A program made the position numbers and the translations under genes. From contig CAJUBZ010000010.1 of the NCBI GenBank assembly GCA_910584795.1, positions 23,553-87,552 of the forward strand: a DNA stretch of 64,000 nucleotides. The letters are read 5' to 3'. Shown here in pieces: positions 42,126-50,593 of the stretch. The first letter of the stretch is position 1. Each line of letters opens with the position of its first letter. This DNA is from an uncultured Eubacterium sp. GTDB lineage: Bacteria > Bacillota > Clostridia > Lachnospirales > Lachnospiraceae. Below the pieces are notes generated by a model that had not been told where the DNA came from, searched no databases, and saw nothing but the letters and a program-made list of their open reading frames with translations.

Positions 42126-44044
42126 TGTATAAAGTATATCTTGATAATAACTTAATTTACAGACCAGGGGATACCCAACTTAAGATATATAATACAAAAC
42201 TGGAACTTGCAGATTCAAAGTCAGGTTCCTTTTCTTTTTGTATTGATGAGGGGAATCCTTATTATGACAAAATGAAAAGAATGACTTCTGAAATAAGGGT
42301 AGAAGAAAATGGAGGTGTTGTTTTTTATGGAAGAATTATAGGTGAGGAAAAGGATTTTTATAACATAAAGAACATATCGTGTGAGGGTGAACTTGCATAT
42401 CTCCTTGACACTTATCAACCACCAAAGGCATTTCATCACTATAGTATCAGGGCATTCCTGCAGGAAATTATCACAAACCACAATAATCAGATACAGGATA
42501 AGGACAGTTCAAAGATGTTCTATGTGGGAGCTGTTACCGTAGAAGATTCCAATGACGAAATCTACAGATATACAAACTGGGAGGATACCCTTACGGTTAT
42601 TAATGAGAAACTGGTAAATAAACTGGGTGGTCATATAAGAATAAGGCATGTGCAAGGAAAAAGATATATTGATTATATTGAGAGCTATGATACCACAAAT
42701 GACCAGATCATAGAATTTGGGCAGAATCTTCTTGATTTTTCACAAAATATATCGGTTACGGACATAGCAACAAGAGTCATACCGCTTGGGGCAAGACTTG
42801 AGCAAAGTGAGGTAGAGGGGCTTGATGCCTATACAAACATTGAATCTGTTAACGGTGGTATTCCTTATGTGGAAAATACAGGACTTATAAAACAGTATGG
42901 AGTTATAACAAAGGTTGTAAATTTTGATGATGTGACTGTTCCTGAAAATCTTGTGACAAAGGGCAGAGAGTATTTAAACAATGCACAGTATGAAAATCTG
43001 ACACTTGAGGTAAGTGCCATAGACTTAAGTGTTATTGACGTGGATGTCAGCAGCATAAAACTTGGAGATGACATAAGGGTTGTTTCAAAACCGCACGGAC
43101 TTGACAGGTTTTTCATGGTATCGCAGTTAAGCATAGATTTGCAGAGACCTGAAAGCAATACAGTAAAACTTGGAAATGATGTAAAAGTTTCGCTTACTGA
43201 AAGAAGCACACAGGCAAATGAGAATATTAAAAATACGGTAAACAGTCTGCCAACACAGTCGGATATTATAAAAATGGCAATAGAAAATGCATCGGAACTT
43301 ATAAAGTCTGCCACAACAGGATATGTGGTAACAAGACCGAATGAGATTCTTATCATGAATACAAATGATATTCAGACGGCAACAAAAGTATGGAGGTGGA
43401 ACTTAAACGGATTGGGATATTCTTCAACCGGATATAACGGAAGTTATGGTACTGCAATCACAATGGATGGTCACATAAACGGAAGATATATTGCTGCAAA
43501 CAGTATATATGCACAGTCGCTTATAGCCTCCGAACTGCAGACAGCATGGAACGGTATCAGTAACTACGTTAAGTTAAAAGACGGAGAACTGCAGATCTAT
43601 AATACACAGGATAAGTTAGTATCGAAGTTCAATTATACCGGGAATCATTTTTACAGGGATAATTATTATGTTGGAGCAATAGGGACGGCACAGTGGGCAG
43701 ATAATGAAAGCCATAAGGGTCTGGTGTTTGACCTTGAATATCAGGGGAAGTATATGGCATGGGCATACAAGGAAAAGGCAAATGATACTTCATACACGGC
43801 AATACTATGTTACAGCCATGCAAACAGTATTTATACAAAAGCAGGACTTCATGTTGGATGTGATGTGTATGGTGAGTGGTACAAACTAAACGACTTTGAA
43901 ATAGGCAATATTTCAGCTGACGGATATGAAGCATATTCGGGCGGAATTCCCATTGTATCAAGTGTAAGTTTAAGTAATGGAAAACTGTCAAAGGAAACAA
44001 CACATATAAGAGTAAAAAATGGAATAGTTATTGGCTATTGGTAA
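42125..44044 (+). CDS. tail-associated protein (Tal / antireceptor-type minor structural protein)
   Basis: A 639-residue protein starting with GTG at 42125, sharing a base with the Dit stop. The N-terminal 370 residues match the phage minor structural (Tal/gp27-like) hub: DSKSGSFSFCIDEGNPYYDK, EDTLTVINEKLVNKLGGHIR and ARVIPLG-like ATRVIPLGARLEQSEVEGL. The C-terminal part (about 400-639) is a beta-rich host-contact region. No clear peptidase motif is visible, so cell-wall hydrolysis is not claimed. Confidence 0.8.
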   Translation: MYKVYLDNNLIYRPGDTQLKIYNTKLELADSKSGSFSFCIDEGNPYYDKMKRMTSEIRVEENGGVVFYGRIIGEEKDFYNIKNISCEGELAYLLDTYQPPKAFHHYSIRAFLQEIITNHNNQIQDKDSSKMFYVGAVTVEDSNDEIYRYTNWEDTLTVINEKLVNKLGGHIRIRHVQGKRYIDYIESYDTTNDQIIEFGQNLLDFSQNISVTDIATRVIPLGARLEQSEVEGLDAYTNIESVNGGIPYVENTGLIKQYGVITKVVNFDDVTVPENLVTKGREYLNNAQYENLTLEVSAIDLSVIDVDVSSIKLGDDIRVVSKPHGLDRFFMVSQLSIDLQRPESNTVKLGNDVKVSLTERSTQANENIKNTVNSLPTQSDIIKMAIENASELIKSATTGYVVTRPNEILIMNTNDIQTATKVWRWNLNGLGYSSTGYNGSYGTAITMDGHINGRYIAANSIYAQSLIASELQTAWNGISNYVKLKDGELQIYNTQDKLVSKFNYTGNHFYRDNYYVGAIGTAQWADNESHKGLVFDLEYQGKYMAWAYKEKANDTSYTAILCYSHANSIYTKAGLHVGCDVYGEWYKLNDFEIGNISADGYEAYSGGIPIVSSVSLSNGKLSKETTHIRVKNGIVIGYW

Positions 44045-44053
44045 GGAGTGGTT

Positions 44054-44236
44054 ATGGACATGGAAGAATTGATTGTAAGCACGGGTAATGCGCCAAAACA
44101 CCGGGCAAGGGAAGAAACAAAAACAGAAACAGAGAAAAATGAGACATTTAATCTTATGCTTGAAATATTAAATAAGGTTAACAGTGTATCGGAAAAAGTC
44201 AATAGAATAAGTGAAAGGATTGAGAAAAATGAATAA
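44054..44236 (+). CDS. small hypothetical phage protein (60 aa)
   Basis: ATG 44054 follows AAGGAG. The C-terminal half is a coiled coil (LMLEILNKVNSVSEKVNRIS) like the short XkdX-type or trimerising proteins near baseplate genes. Overlaps the next gene by 8 bases. Confidence 0.55.
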   Translation: MDMEELIVSTGNAPKHRAREETKTETEKNETFNLMLEILNKVNSVSEKVNRISERIEKNE

Positions 44237-44465
44237 TGAAAAAGTCATGCCTTTAGGTGTAATCCTTGATGATACAAAGGATGAAATAACAAAGGAAATT
44301 ATAAAAATTCAGAAGAAAAGGGGGATTCCATCGTATCTTTTGGATTTTATTGTATCAGGGATTCTTGCAGACATCAGGGATTTAAAATCAAGGGAATATG
44401 TGGCGGAAATGACAAAGGAGGAAGAAAATGGCGGATATAACGCAGGTCTTGAAAAAGATACTTGA
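44229..44465 (+). CDS. small hypothetical phage protein (78 aa)
   Basis: ATG 44229 overlaps the previous stop (ATGAATAA), which couples translation. The sequence KVMPLGVILDDTKDEITKEI followed by YLLDFIVSGILADIRDLKSR is helical and not recognised. It overlaps the fibre gene by 38 bases. Confidence 0.55.
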   Translation: MNNEKVMPLGVILDDTKDEITKEIIKIQKKRGIPSYLLDFIVSGILADIRDLKSREYVAEMTKEEENGGYNAGLEKDT

Positions 44466-45213
44466 TGCAGTATATGGCAAAGATGTAAGACAGAGCATTC
44501 ATGACGGATTAATGGCAGTTAATAACCAGGTTGAAGAATACAGTGGTGCAGAGTCAAATAGAAAAAGTGCAGAGTCAAATAGGGTTACGGCAGAAAATAA
44601 CAGAGTTAAAGAATATGCAACTTTAATGCAGAATGCTAATGAAATAATTAATAAATTAAATGAAACATACAACAAACTTAACTTTAATACCATTTATCCA
44701 ATTGGAAGCATTTATATGTCAACAAGTAATGTAAACCCTAATACGCTGTTTGGCGGTACATGGATAAGATGGGGACAGGGAAGAGTTGCGATAGGTGTAA
44801 GTGACGGTGAGGAAGAATTTAAGGATGTTGAAAAAATTGGAGGAGAAAAACAGCACATTTTATCAACGTCAGAACTTCCAAGACACACACATTACCTTAG
44901 TAATCACACGCACAGATTTAGCGGAACAACAGTAGAAACAGCCGTTAGTGGAAAGATAGAGGGCATTGTATCAAAAGCTGTGGGTTATCTTAAGACGAGT
45001 GGTGTATTTAGCAGAAGTGGAACAGCCACAAATCCTGCGTCAACCACCACTAAAGAAGGGTACGATACGGTCACAATTGATGCAACTCACAGTCATGAAT
45101 TTAGTGGCATAACAGATGGAAATACGGGATATACAGGATCGGTAGGAAACGGTCAGGCACACAACAATATTCAGCCATATATTACCTGTTATATGTGGAA
45201 GAGAACAGCCTAG
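44428..45213 (+). CDS. receptor-binding tail fibre / collar-type baseplate protein
   Basis: A 261-residue protein. Residues 1-85 hold a coiled coil with tandem repeats (AESNRKSAESNRVTAENNRV). The C-terminal domain starts NTIYPIGSIYMSTSNVNPNT and has FGGTWIRWGQGRVAIGVSDG, ELPRHTHYLSNHTHRFSG and ends NNIQPYITCYMWKRTA. This is the tail-collar/microcystin-type tip common in gut phages, rich in H-x-H metal-binding pairs. Probably the main host-recognition protein. Confidence 0.85.
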   Translation: MADITQVLKKILDAVYGKDVRQSIHDGLMAVNNQVEEYSGAESNRKSAESNRVTAENNRVKEYATLMQNANEIINKLNETYNKLNFNTIYPIGSIYMSTSNVNPNTLFGGTWIRWGQGRVAIGVSDGEEEFKDVEKIGGEKQHILSTSELPRHTHYLSNHTHRFSGTTVETAVSGKIEGIVSKAVGYLKTSGVFSRSGTATNPASTTTKEGYDTVTIDATHSHEFSGITDGNTGYTGSVGNGQAHNNIQPYITCYMWKRTA

Positions 45214-45248
45214 GGCAGTTATTTTTTTTGCGAAAGGAGAAGAGAAAC

Positions 45249-45662
45249 ATGAAAGAAATGGTACACACAATGCAGATGGCATGGGCAGCACTCGGAGGGG
45301 CACTTGGAGCGGTTTTTGGAGGACTAGATGGTTTTATTATGGCTCTCGTAGCTTTTGTAGTTATTGACTATATCACGGGAATCATGGTTGCCATAGTGGA
45401 ACAAAAACTCTCAAGCGAGGTTGGATTTCAAGGGATTGCAAAGAAGATAGCGATATTTTGTCTTGTTGCAATAGCATCGATAATTGATGCAAATATCGTC
45501 AAAGAGGGAAGTGTTGTAAGGCTTGCAGTTATATTTTTCTACTTATCGAATGAGGGGATAAGCATCCTTGAAAATGTAACAAAACTTGGACTTCCCGTGC
45601 CGAAAAAATTAAGAGATGTATTAGAACAGTTAAAGGAGGAAGACGACAATGAAGATAATTAA
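45249..45662 (+). CDS. holin (phage_holin_4 / Cph1 type)
   Basis: A 137-residue membrane protein. ATG 45249 follows AAAGGAG. Transmembrane segments at about 12-50 (ALGGALGAVFGGLDGFIMAL, then VAFVVIDYITGIMVAIVE) and 65-100, with the family segment LSSEVGFQGIAKKIAIFCLV and a charged C-terminus. It times lysis by opening the membrane for the lysin, whose gene it overlaps by 14 bases. Confidence 0.9.
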   Translation: MKEMVHTMQMAWAALGGALGAVFGGLDGFIMALVAFVVIDYITGIMVAIVEQKLSSEVGFQGIAKKIAIFCLVAIASIIDANIVKEGSVVRLAVIFFYLSNEGISILENVTKLGLPVPKKLRDVLEQLKEEDDNEDN

Positions 45663-46461
45663 AAGTTATTGTATAAAAGCAGACTGCTATAAGGCAGGTA
45701 AAACAATTACGGTAAAGGGACTTATGATTCATTCTGTGGGATGTCCACAGCCAAAAGCAATACCTTTTATCAGTAATTGGAACAAATCAGGAGCAACAGC
45801 ACTTGCACATGCCATTATAGAACCGGGTGGTAATGTATATCAGTTACTTCCATGGAAGAGAAGGGGATGGCATGCGGGAGGAAGTGCTAATGACTCATAT
45901 ATTGGTGTTGAAATGACAGAACCGTCTACAATCAAATATGTAGGCGGTTCATCTTTTGTAGAAACAAAAGACGGTAAGAATACAAAGAAACACGTTCTTG
46001 CAACATACGAAGTTGCCGTTGAATTATTTGCAAAACTCTGTAAGGATTACAAGTTAAATCCTATGGGAAAGAATGTCATTATTTCCCATAGAAAAGGGCA
46101 TGAACTCGGCATTGCCAGCAATCACGGAGATGTTGAGCATATATGGAATAAATATGGTTTGACATTGGAACAGTTTAGGAAAGATGTAAAAGCAAAAATG
46201 GGAAATACAACAAAGAAATCTTCAACTACAGTATCTACAAAAATGGAAAAGACAGCTGCGGAGTTTAAGGTTAAGGTATCAATTAAGGATTTAAATATCA
46301 GAAAAGGTCCGGGAACAACCTATGTAAAAACCGGTAAGTATACGGGTATCGGTACATTTACCATCACGGAGAAAAAGTCGGGTACAGGCTCGAAGAAAGG
46401 ATGGGGAAAACTTAAGTCCGGTGCAGGTTGGATTAGTTTGGATTATGTAAAAGAAATGTAG
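45649..46461 (+). CDS. endolysin: N-acetylmuramoyl-L-alanine amidase with SH3 domain
   Basis: A 270-residue lysin. Amidase_2 domain (about 1-160): GLMIHSVG with the first zinc His, HAIIEPGGNVYQLLPWKRRG, WHAGGSANDSYIGVEM and ISHRKGHELGIASNHGDVEH with the later His. A linker follows, then an SH3b-type wall-binding domain (KVSIKDLNIRKGPGTTYVKT and GWGKLKSGAGWISLDYV). No signal peptide, so export needs the holin. Followed by a terminator. Confidence 0.95.
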   Translation: MKIIKSYCIKADCYKAGKTITVKGLMIHSVGCPQPKAIPFISNWNKSGATALAHAIIEPGGNVYQLLPWKRRGWHAGGSANDSYIGVEMTEPSTIKYVGGSSFVETKDGKNTKKHVLATYEVAVELFAKLCKDYKLNPMGKNVIISHRKGHELGIASNHGDVEHIWNKYGLTLEQFRKDVKAKMGNTTKKSSTTVSTKMEKTAAEFKVKVSIKDLNIRKGPGTTYVKTGKYTGIGTFTITEKKSGTGSKKGWGKLKSGAGWISLDYVKEM

Positions 46462-46465
46462 TAAT

Positions 46466-46514
46466 AAAGCCTATAAGTTACTTTGGAATGAAGTGGCTTA
46501 TAGGCTTTATTTTT
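46466..46514 (+). terminator. terminator after the lysis genes
   Basis: AAAGCCTATAAG pairs with CTTATAGGCTTT over 12 bp, then ATTTTT. Its 3' half is the start of a direct repeat shared with 47,328. Confidence 0.85.
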
Positions 46515-46527
46515 ATGCAAAAATGCC

Positions 46528-46590
46528 GTGATATACTACGCATATCACATTATTACTATCTTTACAAGATAGTAATAAATAAAAACATTG
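46528..46590 (+). repeat. family A two-hairpin element, copy 3
   Basis: GTGATAT-N7-ATATCAC at 46528-46548, ATTACTATCTT-TAC-AAGATAGTAAT at 46552-46576, then AAATAAAAACATTG. Together with the preceding terminator tail it is nearly identical over about 85 bp to the copy at 47355. Confidence 0.75.
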
Positions 46591-46613
46591 ATGAAGAGGC
46601 GGAGGGAAAAAAG

Positions 46614-47069
46614 ATGCTTTTAGATAAAATTGCTTTTATAATTATGGTTATTGGTATCTGGTGGTTATATGATGAGTTTATTGTTTCTAGAAAAAAACAA
46701 AAACAGAGATTTCAAGATAGATATAATGAAGCGTTGGAATATTGTGATAAACTGGAAAAAGACCTAGAAAGACTTGTACGAGATTATGAAAACGGAAAGT
46801 ATGAAAAAGGCAAAGTAGGTTTAAATAGTTATGATGAGGATAGAGGAGATGCGGCAGATTGTTTGTTAAGCTACGTAAGATCATTACATATGTTACGCGG
46901 ACCGCGTGATGACAAAGATATACGTGATAGAATAGCAACACATCTACTAATCGCAAGACAAATTGAAGGTACACGTTGTGATTTTGTATATCACGGGTTG
47001 TATGATGAATATAAAAACAAAAGAATAAGTGACATCGTAATGGAATTAATGCAAGAACCGTATGAGTGA
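46614..47069 (+). CDS. hypothetical membrane-anchored protein (cargo cassette)
   Basis: A 151-residue protein; ATG 46614 follows GGAGG. One N-terminal membrane segment (KIAFIIMVIGIWWLYDEFIV, residues 5-24), then a long charged cytoplasmic helix (KKQKQRFQDRYNEALEYCDK and on) and a helical end. No family recognised. It sits between lysis and recombinase genes behind a family A element, the usual place for genes expressed in the lysogen, such as superinfection exclusion. Confidence 0.55.
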   Translation: MLLDKIAFIIMVIGIWWLYDEFIVSRKKQKQRFQDRYNEALEYCDKLEKDLERLVRDYENGKYEKGKVGLNSYDEDRGDAADCLLSYVRSLHMLRGPRDDKDIRDRIATHLLIARQIEGTRCDFVYHGLYDEYKNKRISDIVMELMQEPYE

Positions 47070-47150
47070 GTTTTGTAGGTGGTTAATACAATAATAATGT
47101 GGTAGATTGCAGGAAAATTATTTTAATTTGTAACGATAGGAGGAATAATT

Positions 47151-47297
47151 ATGGGATACGAAAACTGGGGAAAATGTAAAAAATGCCAATATGCAGATCC
47201 TACGGAAAAGAGTGGATATAAGTGGTATTGTGAGTGGTATAAGACATACGAAGATCCTGATGAAGTAAAAGAGTGTAAACAATTTAAAGAAAGATAA
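47151..47297 (+). CDS. 48-aa cysteine-rich small protein
   Basis: ATG 47151 follows GGAGG. The sequence GKCKKCQYADPTEKSGYKWY then CEW and KECKQF gives C-x2-C ... C ... C, a likely single zinc site. It resembles short zinc-binding proteins of gut phages of unknown role. It is the second gene of the cassette begun by the 46614 protein, closed by the terminator at 47306. Confidence 0.65.
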   Translation: MGYENWGKCKKCQYADPTEKSGYKWYCEWYKTYEDPDEVKECKQFKER

Positions 47298-47305
47298 TAA
47301 AAACA

Positions 47306-47341
47306 TAAGCCTGTGGGAAGCATCTCATAGGCTTTATTTTT
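47306..47341 (+). terminator. terminator between cargo cassettes
   Basis: AAGCCTGTG pairs with CATAGGCTT, followed by TATTTTT; the second arm and tail match the terminators at 46466 and 48383. Confidence 0.7.
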
Positions 47342-47354
47342 ATGCAAAAATGCC

Positions 47355-47416
47355 GTGATATACTACGCATATCACGTTATTACTATCTTTACAAGATAGT
47401 AATAAATAAAACATTG
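47355..47416 (+). repeat. family A two-hairpin element, copy 4
   Basis: GTGATAT-N7-ATATCAC at 47355-47375, ATTACTATCTT-TAC-AAGATAGTAAT at 47379-47403, AATAAAACATTG to 47416. GGAGG of the next gene follows 10 bases later. Confidence 0.75.
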
Positions 47417-47437
47417 TTAAAGAACGGAGGAAGAAAA

Positions 47438-47782
47438 ATGGATGGTTTAACAAAAAGAAGTGTAAAAGTACGATTATCGATATCATTTGTTATAGCGATT
47501 ATTTGGACAGCAGTTATGGTAGTTTGTGGTGGCTTTAAAGATTCAGTTACGTTTATGATAGTTTTGGCTCCTGTTTTGATGACGTGGTCTCTTACAACAT
47601 TGTTATTTTTTCCAAAAGAATATATGAACGAGGTGATTATGCCATATTTAAAAATATGGGTGCATTTAATAACATTCAGATTTGGCGAAGCAGTGCATGA
47701 TTTGATAAATCCTCTTATATGGACTGTTAAGGCATTGATAAAATCAATTAAGACAATCTTCTGGGCTTTTTCATCTCACTAA
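47438..47782 (+). CDS. hypothetical membrane protein (114 aa)
   Basis: ATG 47438 follows CGGAGG. Two membrane segments: residues 14-32 (SISFVIAIIWTAVMVVCGG) and 38-57 (TFMIVLAPVLMTWSLTTLLF); the rest is amphipathic (MPYLKIWVHLITFRFGEAVH). No family recognised. First gene of a two-gene membrane cassette; the next gene starts 13 bases later. Confidence 0.55.
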   Translation: MDGLTKRSVKVRLSISFVIAIIWTAVMVVCGGFKDSVTFMIVLAPVLMTWSLTTLLFFPKEYMNEVIMPYLKIWVHLITFRFGEAVHDLINPLIWTVKALIKSIKTIFWAFSSH

Positions 47783-47794
47783 AAGGGAAAAATT

Positions 47795-48379
47795 ATGTTT
47801 AATAAAGTGGATGAGGTAAATGTGCAGGAATTGTTACTGTACCTAGTGTTAGGAATTGTTGTTTGTGCGATTGCTGTATTTGTAATAAAAGTAACTGCTG
47901 ATTATATTTGGCAAACAGGAAAAATAGTATATAAGCGTTATATGGCAATTATATTATTAGCTTTTATCCCGGTCTTTTTTTATCGAGAAGTTGTATCATT
48001 TTTTAAAATTAACATTCCTTTTATAACATTTCAAATTATAGGTTTGTTAATCTTGTTATTAATACTGGTTATTTTAATTTTAAAAGCTGGAATAATTAGA
48101 GGAATATGTATGTTTATAATTCAGCTAGTAGGTGCAATTTTGTGTGTAAGTGTAATGTATGCAGGAATGGCATTTGCAGTAATTGGGTTTGCATTAATTG
48201 CCGGAATTGGTGGAATTATTGAAGGAAAATATTGTCCTATAATTGCTATTGATGATGGAGAAATAGTTTATGTTAGAAGTCGGGAAGATTATTTTTATGA
48301 TCAATACGGACAATTTTATATGAGAACAGAAAATTACATATACAGAATGGATGATAATAAAATGTTTATGTTTATGTAA
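47795..48379 (+). CDS. hypothetical multi-pass membrane protein (194 aa)
   Basis: About four membrane segments in residues 10-145 (LLLYLVLGIVVCAIAVFVIK, then YMAIILLAFIPVFFYREVV, FQIIGLLILLLILVILILK and IIQLVGAILCVSVMYAGMAF, AVIGFALIAGIGGIIEG). A cytoplasmic or outer C-terminus of 45 residues follows (AIDDGEIVYVRSREDYFYDQ). Paired with the previous membrane protein. A role in superinfection exclusion or surface change is possible, but nothing in the sequence proves it. Confidence 0.55.
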   Translation: MFNKVDEVNVQELLLYLVLGIVVCAIAVFVIKVTADYIWQTGKIVYKRYMAIILLAFIPVFFYREVVSFFKINIPFITFQIIGLLILLLILVILILKAGIIRGICMFIIQLVGAILCVSVMYAGMAFAVIGFALIAGIGGIIEGKYCPIIAIDDGEIVYVRSREDYFYDQYGQFYMRTENYIYRMDDNKMFMFM

Positions 48380-48382
48380 TTC

Positions 48383-48433
48383 AAAGCTTATAAATTGCTT
48401 TAAACAAAGCGGTCTATAGGCTTTATTTTTTTG
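48383..48433 (+). terminator. terminator after the membrane cassette
   Basis: AAAGCTTATAAATTGCTTT pairs with AAAGCGGTCTATAGGCTTT with internal mismatches, followed by ATTTTTTT. Confidence 0.7.
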
Positions 48434-48445
48434 CCTGTTTTACAA

Positions 48446-48470
48446 GGGTTGTCATTTATCCGAAATATAG
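48446..48470 (+). promoter_or_regulatory. family C repeated promoter-like element, copy 4 (recombinase operon)
   Basis: GGGTTGTC at 48446-48453 and TATAG at 48466-48470, the same spacing as the three copies in the early region 37-40 kb to the left. It would place the recombinase operon under the same control as replication. Confidence 0.55.
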
Positions 48471-48505
48471 AAGAAATTATTTTTATTAAAATTCGGAGGT
48501 ATGGC

Positions 48506-48916
48506 ATGAACGATGTGCAGAGAGCAAACATAGGAGTTTTAAGGGCAAAGGGGCTTAGTTACAGGCTTATTGCCAAAGAATTAAATATTAATGAAAACAC
48601 GGTAAAAACATACTGCAGAAGACACGGACTTGGCGGAGTAAGGGCAAAAGAACAAGCGGAGGTTCTGGAATGTCTTAATTGTGGCAAAGAAGTAAAACAG
48701 AATAAAGGTCGTAAAATAAAGAAATTCTGCTGTGATAAATGTAGAAACAAGTGGTGGAATAACCATCTTGATCAGGTTAACAGAAAAGCCAACCACGAAA
48801 TTGTGTGTGCCGGTTGTGGAAGAACATTTATAGCTTATGGGAAAAAGCCAAGAAAATACTGCACTTTCGATTGTTACATTTTAGACCGATTCGGAGGTGG
48901 AAGATATGATGACTAA
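48506..48916 (+). CDS. HTH plus zinc-ribbon protein of the recombinase operon
   Basis: A 136-residue protein; ATG 48506 follows GGAGG. N-terminal resolvase-type HTH (VLRAKGLSYRLIAKELNINE then NTVKTYCRRHGLGG), then two zinc ribbons (LECLNCGKEVKQNKGRKI then FCCDKCRNKWW, and VCAGCGRTFIAYGKKPRKYC). This type commonly precedes SHOCT and serine-recombinase genes in Lachnospiraceae elements. It may control or assist recombination. Overlaps the next gene by 11 bases. Confidence 0.75.
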   Translation: MNDVQRANIGVLRAKGLSYRLIAKELNINENTVKTYCRRHGLGGVRAKEQAEVLECLNCGKEVKQNKGRKIKKFCCDKCRNKWWNNHLDQVNRKANHEIVCAGCGRTFIAYGKKPRKYCTFDCYILDRFGGGRYDD

Positions 48917-49094
48917 TGAAACAAAGTATATTGTAACAATGAGTATGGCAAGAAATCTTTTGGAACAGGGTGTTATTGATAATGAGGACTACGTCAAAAT
49001 CAATACAAAATTCACACAAAAATATGAGCCAAAGATTGGTACGTTATCAGCTGAAATTGACTTGAATAAAATGCCTGAAAGAGGGAATATGTGA
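48906..49094 (+). CDS. SHOCT-like small protein
   Basis: A 62-residue protein. TMSMARNLLEQGVIDNEDYV then KINTKFTQKY is the SHOCT-type short helical motif (a oligomerisation module). ATG 48906 lies 8 bases after GGAGG; ATG 48909 is equally possible. The gene overlaps the recombinase frame at its end; such genes are regularly found before paired serine recombinases. Confidence 0.75.
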   Translation: MMTNETKYIVTMSMARNLLEQGVIDNEDYVKINTKFTQKYEPKIGTLSAEIDLNKMPERGNM

Positions 49095-49114
49095 TACTGA
49101 CAAGGAGGGAGTTT

Positions 49115-50593
49115 ATGCCAATAGTAAGTGAAATAAGCCCGATAAAGCCTCTTATTTTAAAAAGAAAAAGAGTGGCTGTTTATGCCAGAGTATCGCTTGT
49201 AACGGACCAGTTATTACATTCATTATCAGCACAGGTAAGTTATTATAGTTCACTTATAAAAAACAATCCGGAATGGAAATTTGTAGGTGTCTATGCAGAT
49301 GCGGGTATTACCGGAACAAGTACAAAGAAAAGGGATGAATTTAACAGGCTTATCAGTGACTGCGAAAACGGACTTATTGATTTGATTTTGGTTAAGTCCA
49401 TCAGCAGATTTGCAAGAGATACCGTCACGACTTTAAAAGTGACCAGACATCTTAAAGAACTTGGAATTGATGTTTATTTTGAAAGAGAGAAGATACATTC
49501 CATGTCAGATGAAGGGGAGCTTATGTTAACGCTTCTTGCTTCATTTGCACAGGAAGAATCAAGATCTATTTCACAAAATATTACCTGGAAAATTAAGAAG
49601 AAGTTTAAACAGGGAATACCAAACGGACATAAAGCACCATTGGGGTATATATGGGATGGAGAAATGTTTCGAATTGTGCCGGAACAGGAAAAGATTGTAA
49701 GAGAAATTTATGAAAGGTATTTAGCCGGAGAGTCTGCTTACAATATTGCAAAAGAACTAAAATTAGTCGAATCGACGGTAAAGTATATTTTATCAAGTTT
49801 TGTATATACAGGAACAATGATTCTTCAAAAAAGTTTTACTACTGAAGAACATAAGAGAAGAGAAAACAAAGGCGAGCTTACAAGATATGCTGTAGAAGAA
49901 ATGTTTGAGCCAATTATAACCCAGGATGAATACGAAAGAGTGCAAATCATAAGGAAACAAAGAGCAGAAATTCGAGCAAACAAAAATCCGCAATACGGTC
50001 CTTTTTCGGGAATGCTTAAGTGTGAAATTTGTGGCTGTTCTATGAGCAGAAGACGTACAAAGTATGGAATTAAACTGGTATGCAATACCAGAGAGCGAAA
50101 AGGAAAATCTGTATGCTGCAGTAAGCCTATTTATGAAGAAGAACTAAAAAAAGATTTTTGCAAAGCATTCAAACTTGACGAATTTGATGAAAAGTATCTG
50201 AAAGATCATGTTTCGCTTGTAACAATAGGACTTGACGGTATTTATTTTAAACTCCGACAGGGAAAAACAAGGCAGATAACAAGAACATACAAAAAGGGAT
50301 ACGGAGCATTTTCTGGAAAGATAAAATGTGGATGCTGCGGGAGCTATTTGAAAAGTGATACATGGAATATCGGGCAAAAGGGAAAGAGAGTTAAAACAAA
50401 GATATGGAACTGCCGTAGTTGTAAGTTAAAACGGCTTTATGACAGTGAGTTTAGAAAGGCACTTATTGAGACGACAAAGGAAAAAAATGTGGATTCGTAC
50501 TTTTTACAGTATATAGAAAATGCTGTGGTATACGAAGACCATATTGAAATAAATCATAAGAATGGAGAGAGAAAAGTATGGGAAAGAGAGTAA
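49115..50593 (+). CDS. large serine recombinase 1
   Basis: A 492-residue site-specific recombinase. Catalytic domain: VAVYARVSLVTDQLLHSLSA (serine in ARVS, about residue 31), VGVYADAGITGTSTKKRDEF, SISRFARDTVTTLKV and FAQEESRSIS. Recombinase domain from about 165 (KAPLGYIWDGEMFRIVPEQE), then a zinc ribbon (MLKCEICGCSMSRRRTKYGI and later KCGCCGSYLKSD plus NCRSCK). It has two zinc ribbons and no long coiled coil, unlike its partner. ATG 49115 follows AAGGAGG. Overlaps the next recombinase by 16 bases. Confidence 0.9.
   Translation: MPIVSEISPIKPLILKRKRVAVYARVSLVTDQLLHSLSAQVSYYSSLIKNNPEWKFVGVYADAGITGTSTKKRDEFNRLISDCENGLIDLILVKSISRFARDTVTTLKVTRHLKELGIDVYFEREKIHSMSDEGELMLTLLASFAQEESRSISQNITWKIKKKFKQGIPNGHKAPLGYIWDGEMFRIVPEQEKIVREIYERYLAGESAYNIAKELKLVESTVKYILSSFVYTGTMILQKSFTTEEHKRRENKGELTRYAVEEMFEPIITQDEYERVQIIRKQRAEIRANKNPQYGPFSGMLKCEICGCSMSRRRTKYGIKLVCNTRERKGKSVCCSKPIYEEELKKDFCKAFKLDEFDEKYLKDHVSLVTIGLDGIYFKLRQGKTRQITRTYKKGYGAFSGKIKCGCCGSYLKSDTWNIGQKGKRVKTKIWNCRSCKLKRLYDSEFRKALIETTKEKNVDSYFLQYIENAVVYEDHIEINHKNGERKVWERE

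Noticed and set aside
46488..46613. N-terminal extensions of the 46.6 kb and 47.4 kb proteins (similar MQKCRDILRIS start)
   Set aside because: They are translations of the family A repeat; the ATGs at 46614 and 47438 have the ribosome-binding sites.
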